Shown one piece after another: positions 61,116-64,000 of a stretch of 64,000 nt of DNA. The notes below the pieces were generated by a model, which worked only from the letters and a program-made list of their open reading frames with translations, made no database searches and had not been told where the DNA came from. Source of the stretch: Oceanisphaera sp. IT1-181. Its GTDB lineage: Bacteria; Pseudomonadota; Gammaproteobacteria; Enterobacterales; Aeromonadaceae. The translations under genes were made by a program, and so were the position numbers. Every line of letters starts with the position of its first letter. The stretch's first letter is position 1. Where the stretch lies: assembly GCF_033807535.1 (NCBI RefSeq), contig NZ_CP136856.1, forward strand, positions 1,049,001-1,113,000, written 5' to 3'.

Positions 61116-61955
61116 TTACAGTTCTATCATATCTGCAATCTGGTAGCCCAAATTACTGACTTCGAAGACTTCTCCTTTATGCCCTCGCTCAATCAGTAAA
61201 TCTTTATATGTTAGCTCTTCAAGGGCAGCTTCCCATTTTGCAATCTCTCTTCGATCGCTTGATGGGATAAAGTTTTTACCGTTAGTTTGTATATCTGTTC
61301 CACCGCTGTGACGTACATGCAATATATTTCCATGAGGATCTAGGCTTGCTTCTTTAAGCAGAGCTCTGGCTTCTTGACTTAACTCTGGCAATTGAATTGA
61401 AGACTCTACAGGAGGTGCGATACTCTCCGAATTTATATCTTTAAATAGCGGGTGTTCGTTTAACTTAAGTTGTAAATGACGATAGAATTTTTCTTTGAAG
61501 TCAGTATGACTATCGTAACTTTCGTAAAGACCACGACTTTGACAGGATTTTTTAAACTCTTTCAATTCTTCGACCTGCTTTAGGTCTACTGTATCCATCG
61601 CAACAGGCTGACTAGAAAAATAGAGCATGGCCGGCTTGCCAGTTGATATATGCTTTTCGATTTCTTCGACAGTTCCGCTTACGTATTTAGCTGTAGGAGT
61701 CCCAATACGAGTCCAAAACACACCTACTAAAAAATCACACCTATCTAAAACTTGCTTATTGATGATTTCTTGGGCGCTTCCACCCATTTCGGGTGAGGAG
61801 TGCGACTCCCATCCAATTGGCATTAATACGATATTTCTTGCCTCGGAATGCACTGCGTTCCATTCATAAATGACGTCACGAATAATTGTTCGTTCTGAAG
61901 CCACGTCTCCGGGAGACGCAATCATTACGTTAAAAACTTTTGATATGTAACTCAT
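61116..61955 (-). CDS. Cassette gene: DUF4062 domain protein
   Basis: 279 residues from ATG 61955 (GGAGAG upstream; the longer frame runs into attC 7). The N-terminal half is a DUF4062 domain: FNVMIASPGDVASERTIIRDVI, LMPIGWESHSSPEMG, CDFLVGVFWTRIGTPT and SGTVEEIEKHISTGKPAMLYFS, a TIR-like Rossmann fold. The rest is helical and ends in a possible winged-helix (IAKWEAALEELTYKDLLIERG). DUF4062 proteins are often partners of STAND NTPases and other immune-type proteins. A defence role is an inference. Confidence 0.85.
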   Translation of the reverse strand: MSYISKVFNVMIASPGDVASERTIIRDVIYEWNAVHSEARNIVLMPIGWESHSSPEMGGSAQEIINKQVLDRCDFLVGVFWTRIGTPTAKYVSGTVEEIEKHISTGKPAMLYFSSQPVAMDTVDLKQVEELKEFKKSCQSRGLYESYDSHTDFKEKFYRHLQLKLNEHPLFKDINSESIAPPVESSIQLPELSQEARALLKEASLDPHGNILHVRHSGGTDIQTNGKNFIPSSDRREIAKWEAALEELTYKDLLIERGHKGEVFEVSNLGYQIADMIEL

Positions 61956-61976
61956 GCAGAAAAACTCTCCGTATAA

Positions 61977-62052
61977 ATATAACGCCGCCAACACAGGCGA
62001 GCGTCAGCGAGTCCAGCCAGCTTGCTGGCGTTTGTGATTGGCCTTGTTATGA
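61977..62052 (-). repeat. attC site 7
   Basis: 76 bases. On the minus strand TCATAACAAGGCCAATCACA opens and GGCGGCGTTATAT closes, with inner CGCCAGCAAGCTGGC hairpin. Confidence 0.8.
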
Positions 62053-62125
62053 GTTTCAAGCAAACAACTAACATGGGAGGCCTGTTAAGCTGAGGGTGTT
62101 AATATGGGTGGCTGGTTAGTCTGCT
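62053..62125. repeat. Right pair of short att-like motifs
   Basis: CTAACATGGGAGGCCTGTTA (62068-62087) and GTTAATATGGGTGGCTGGTT (62098-62117), the third and fourth copies of the motif also found at the left edge, here placed between attC 7 and the channel-like gene. Confidence 0.6.
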
Positions 62126-62884
62126 CTATTTGCTGCGACCGACGTATACAGCCAAAGACATAATTACCAAGACTAAAGTAGTTAAAATTTGAGTGAACAC
62201 ATAAACTTCACTACCAATACAATTTAGAGCTGTTCCTACATTTGTAAATGTGCCGACAGATAAGGAATCATAAACTGAATTTAACCATGCATATGGTCTT
62301 GACGGATCTAAAGTAAAATATAAGGAAGCCGACAAAATATAAATTTCAACGTAGCTAACAGTAGCAAGGCGAATTCGATCATATTTTGTTAGAAAAGTAT
62401 TCCTCTCTGACATTTTATTTTTTGGTTTAGACACTACATCTTTATAGAAAGCAATTGAAATTTCACTACACCTAGAGAAAAAACGCACAGAAGAAAACCA
62501 AAATAGAAAATCTAAAATGAGTTCAAGATAAAAAAATATTCCAATTAACAAATACCAAACACCTGAAATTATAATATTATACTTATTCCACACTTTAATA
62601 AATATTGTTTGATAATAATTTCTCTTGAACAATTCAAAATCATGACCACTTAACGATTTAAATATCGATGCAGTACAATAATCAGGTGAATATAAACGAC
62701 TTTTATTTTTCCATACTTCTTTTAACAATGACTTAAAAGAAAATTTAACGTAACAACGTAAGTGAAAAAGTTTAGCTAAAAACAAAACTAGAAAATAAAC
62801 AAAAAAGGCAGCTAAAAAAGAACTAATACTTGAGGTATAAATATAAAAAAAAGAGTAAATACTTTCCAAAAGATCACAAATCAC
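62126..62884 (-). CDS. Cassette gene: channel-like membrane protein
   Basis: 252 residues with about four to five membrane segments (around 18-40, 107-135, 180-195 and 225-248). The C-terminal part resembles the last two helices and pore loop of two-helix K+ channels (YDSLSVGTFTNVGTAL followed by a long hydrophobic helix ending in VYVGRSK). The selectivity filter TVGYGD is not present; TNVGT stands there. So it could be a channel of other selectivity or a non-conducting relative. The start is GTG at 62884 with GGAG ten bases before it. The gene is very AT-rich. Confidence 0.7.
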   Translation of the reverse strand: MICDLLESIYSFFYIYTSSISSFLAAFFVYFLVLFLAKLFHLRCYVKFSFKSLLKEVWKNKSRLYSPDYCTASIFKSLSGHDFELFKRNYYQTIFIKVWNKYNIIISGVWYLLIGIFFYLELILDFLFWFSSVRFFSRCSEISIAFYKDVVSKPKNKMSERNTFLTKYDRIRLATVSYVEIYILSASLYFTLDPSRPYAWLNSVYDSLSVGTFTNVGTALNCIGSEVYVFTQILTTLVLVIMSLAVYVGRSK

Positions 62885-63748
62885 TAATTAAATACTCCGA
62901 GATTACGTTTGAGCTATAACAGCTTAATATTGCGCATGCACGTTTTTGTGCATCGTATTTTTCATCGTTACCTCTGATAAGAGGCTGTTTTATTGTGATA
63001 TTTTTAATATTGTTGTCCCTTATCACGACGTTCTAAACGCGCATGCTCGAATTGTCCGTTGCTGATGCTTATTTTCTTCACCTGCCTGAATTTTAACACT
63101 CTGATTATTATCGATTTTATTTTATCCTTCGGATCAATCCGAGCATGACAGTTGTACATTTTGAGCATGCCTATGTTTAACAGAGTGCTGTTTATAGGGC
63201 AGGCTACCGCCGACTCATGAAGAGCGAGACTCTTTTAATCGAGAATATTTGAGGCCAGATCATCAACATTACTGTAACTGAACTCATACGAAGCTGCCGC
63301 ATTATAGACAAAGTGAGACGCAATTTGAAAGAGAAGCTGCAGCTTATACTCGGGAGTAGGACTTACTCCCACAGGCCACGCCGCAATTGACGGGGAGGGC
63401 AAAGGGATCTGCGTAGCCGACCATCACATTACAGGGACGTAATGTGCTGAGCGCCACAGGGACTGTGCTTGAGCGAGTCGGCGTAGTAGCCCCTTTGCAC
63501 GCTAGCTAACATCTGATCGGAAGCAATGGTTTTAGTCGATTATTGCTCAAACTAAAATTACCTGCGCGTAAGCGAATGCTTCTTAGATTTTCATCCATCA
63601 ATGAACTCCGTTTTCCGCTATAATGCCGCTTCATTTTTTTAGCCTAGCCAACGCTACCTCGTCGTTTTCGACTGAAGGGCGGCCTTGAGCTATTGGCTTG
63701 CTCAGTGTTTTTTGAGCTTCAGCATTAGATTTTAAGTGAGATTTCAAC
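62885..63748. other. Long intergenic region right of the array
   Basis: About 860 bases, no frame above 60 residues and no integrase. A core-like GCTATAAC lies at 62913-62920. CGATGCAC-AAAAAC-GTGCATGCG makes a hairpin near 62932-62952. GCATGCTCG and CGAGCATG strings recur between 63040 and 63170. A -10-like TATAAT at 63619-63624 probably serves yegD. Confidence 0.6.
63399..63498. repeat. Structured palindromic unit
   Basis: Outer arms GCAAAGGG and CCCTTTGC enclose a second pair (GTAGCCGAC with GTCGGCGTA) and two small hairpins, CATTACAGGGACGTAATG and GCACAGTCCCTGTGGC (complement). The GCCACAGGGACTGTGC type occurs in many gammaproteobacterial intergenic palindromic repeats. Confidence 0.6.
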
Positions 63749-64000
63749 ATGATCGGATTTGACTACGGTACTTCAAACTGCGCGGTTGGCGTGATGGAAA
63801 ACGGCGCGCCGCAGCTGTTGGCGCTGGGCGAGCATGGCCGTTACATTTCGTCCACCTTGTATGCACCGAGTCGAGATGTGATTGTTAACTGGTTACATAA
63901 GAACTTGAGTGCGTCTGAGCAGCCAGCGTTTCAGCAGCAGCGCACGCGTCAGCTGCAAAAAGGGCAGGGCGCATTACGCGAGCTGGTGCTAGACGGCTAC
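63749..64000 (+). CDS. YegD-type Hsp70 family chaperone, N-terminal part
   Basis: 84 residues visible, starting MIGFDYGTSNCAVGVMENGA, the phosphate-1 motif of the Hsp70/actin ATPase fold. The QLLALGEHGRYISSTLYAPSR part is close to YegD, a DnaK-like protein of unknown client. The gene continues past the window end, so its length and motif set cannot be checked. Confidence 0.88.
   Translation, partial: MIGFDYGTSNCAVGVMENGAPQLLALGEHGRYISSTLYAPSRDVIVNWLHKNLSASEQPAFQQQRTRQLQKGQGALRELVLDGY

Larger units (their letters stand above)
57011..62920 (-). other. Integron cassette array without integrase (CALIN-like)
   Basis: Seven AT-rich genes, all on the minus strand, each followed by an attC-like site with RYYYAAC/GTTRRRY-type cores and internal pairing. 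Read on the minus strand several begin TAACAAGCGC or TAACAAGGCG and end in GCGTTA, close to Vibrio VCR repeats. No tyrosine-recombinase (intI) frame is seen up to the yegD gene. The term CALIN (cluster of attC sites lacking integrase) fits. The right edge is a lone core site GCTATAAC at 62913-62920, a candidate attI or attC remnant. Confidence 0.85.

Noticed and set aside
61956..61994. Longer start of the DUF4062 cassette gene at 61994
   Set aside because: It would place the start inside attC 7; ATG 61955 has a ribosome site and begins the conserved domain.
57219..62052. The attC series read as CRISPR or REP repeats
   Set aside because: The repeats are 60-105 bases long, differ from each other, have recombination core ends and are separated by whole genes.
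62885..63748. Hidden integrase gene
   Set aside because: No frame of useful length on either strand, and no tyrosine recombinase motif was recognised by eye.

Overview
The window looks like the chromosome of a marine-type Gammaproteobacterium. Three things point there: a napFDABC operon followed by a tiny membrane-protein gene, the hinT-lpoB-thiK-nagZ-ndh order also known from enterobacteria, and the glyA-soxBDAG-purU sarcosine cluster best known from Pseudomonas. An Aeromonadales relative such as Oceanimonas or Oceanisphaera would fit, but this is inference from gene content and no similarity search was run.

Layout. 1-569: start of an AI-2E/PerM-type membrane protein. 1022-2494: NhaC-type Na+/H+ antiporter. 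2630-6378: a three-gene minus-strand operon of response regulator, periplasmic solute-binding protein and hybrid histidine kinase with HPt. 6483-15820: a GbdR-like GlxA/AraC regulator divergent from glyA-soxBDAG-purU-cupin, a module that oxidises sarcosine and handles the one-carbon unit. 16085-18996: a small gene, an IS630-type element inserted in a palindromic repeat, and a frameshifted secreted protein. 19505-27314: thioesterase, RlpA-like lipoprotein, a histidine phosphatase with an in-frame amber codon, a YdjM-like membrane protein, a large class A PBP-like protein, an MsrA-like protein without the catalytic Cys, and mobB. 27510-32980: tamA-tamB. 33186-35003: PglL/WaaL-type O-glycan ligase. 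35825-40400: hinT, lpoB, thiK, nagZ, ndh. 40519-44315: a hexanucleotide microsatellite, GNAT, DUF2059, a baeRF-like protein, an alpha/beta hydrolase and an RDD protein. 44549-49371: FNR-type box plus napFDABC and a 45-aa membrane protein. 49491-56967: dispersed repeats and two copies of a MITE-like element with perfect 6-bp target duplications, placed among a beta-CASP nuclease, a DAACS symporter, an SDR, a second baeRF paralogue and OsmC.

57011-62920 is the most unusual stretch: an AT-rich run of seven minus-strand genes, each followed by an attC-like site resembling Vibrio VCR repeats, with no integron integrase in view. It is best read as an integron cassette array or CALIN (cluster of attC sites lacking integrase). 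Its cassettes include a DUF4062 protein, a channel-like membrane protein with a non-canonical filter, a class 3 lipase, a protein with a CoiA-like zinc ribbon, and unknowns. A 20-bp motif occurs twice at each edge of the array. The window ends inside a YegD-type Hsp70 gene.

Several genes look damaged or altered: two signal peptides are broken by one extra base in a homopolymer, one histidine phosphatase has a TAG codon, and one MsrA has Ser for the catalytic Cys. No tRNA, rRNA or CRISPR array was seen.
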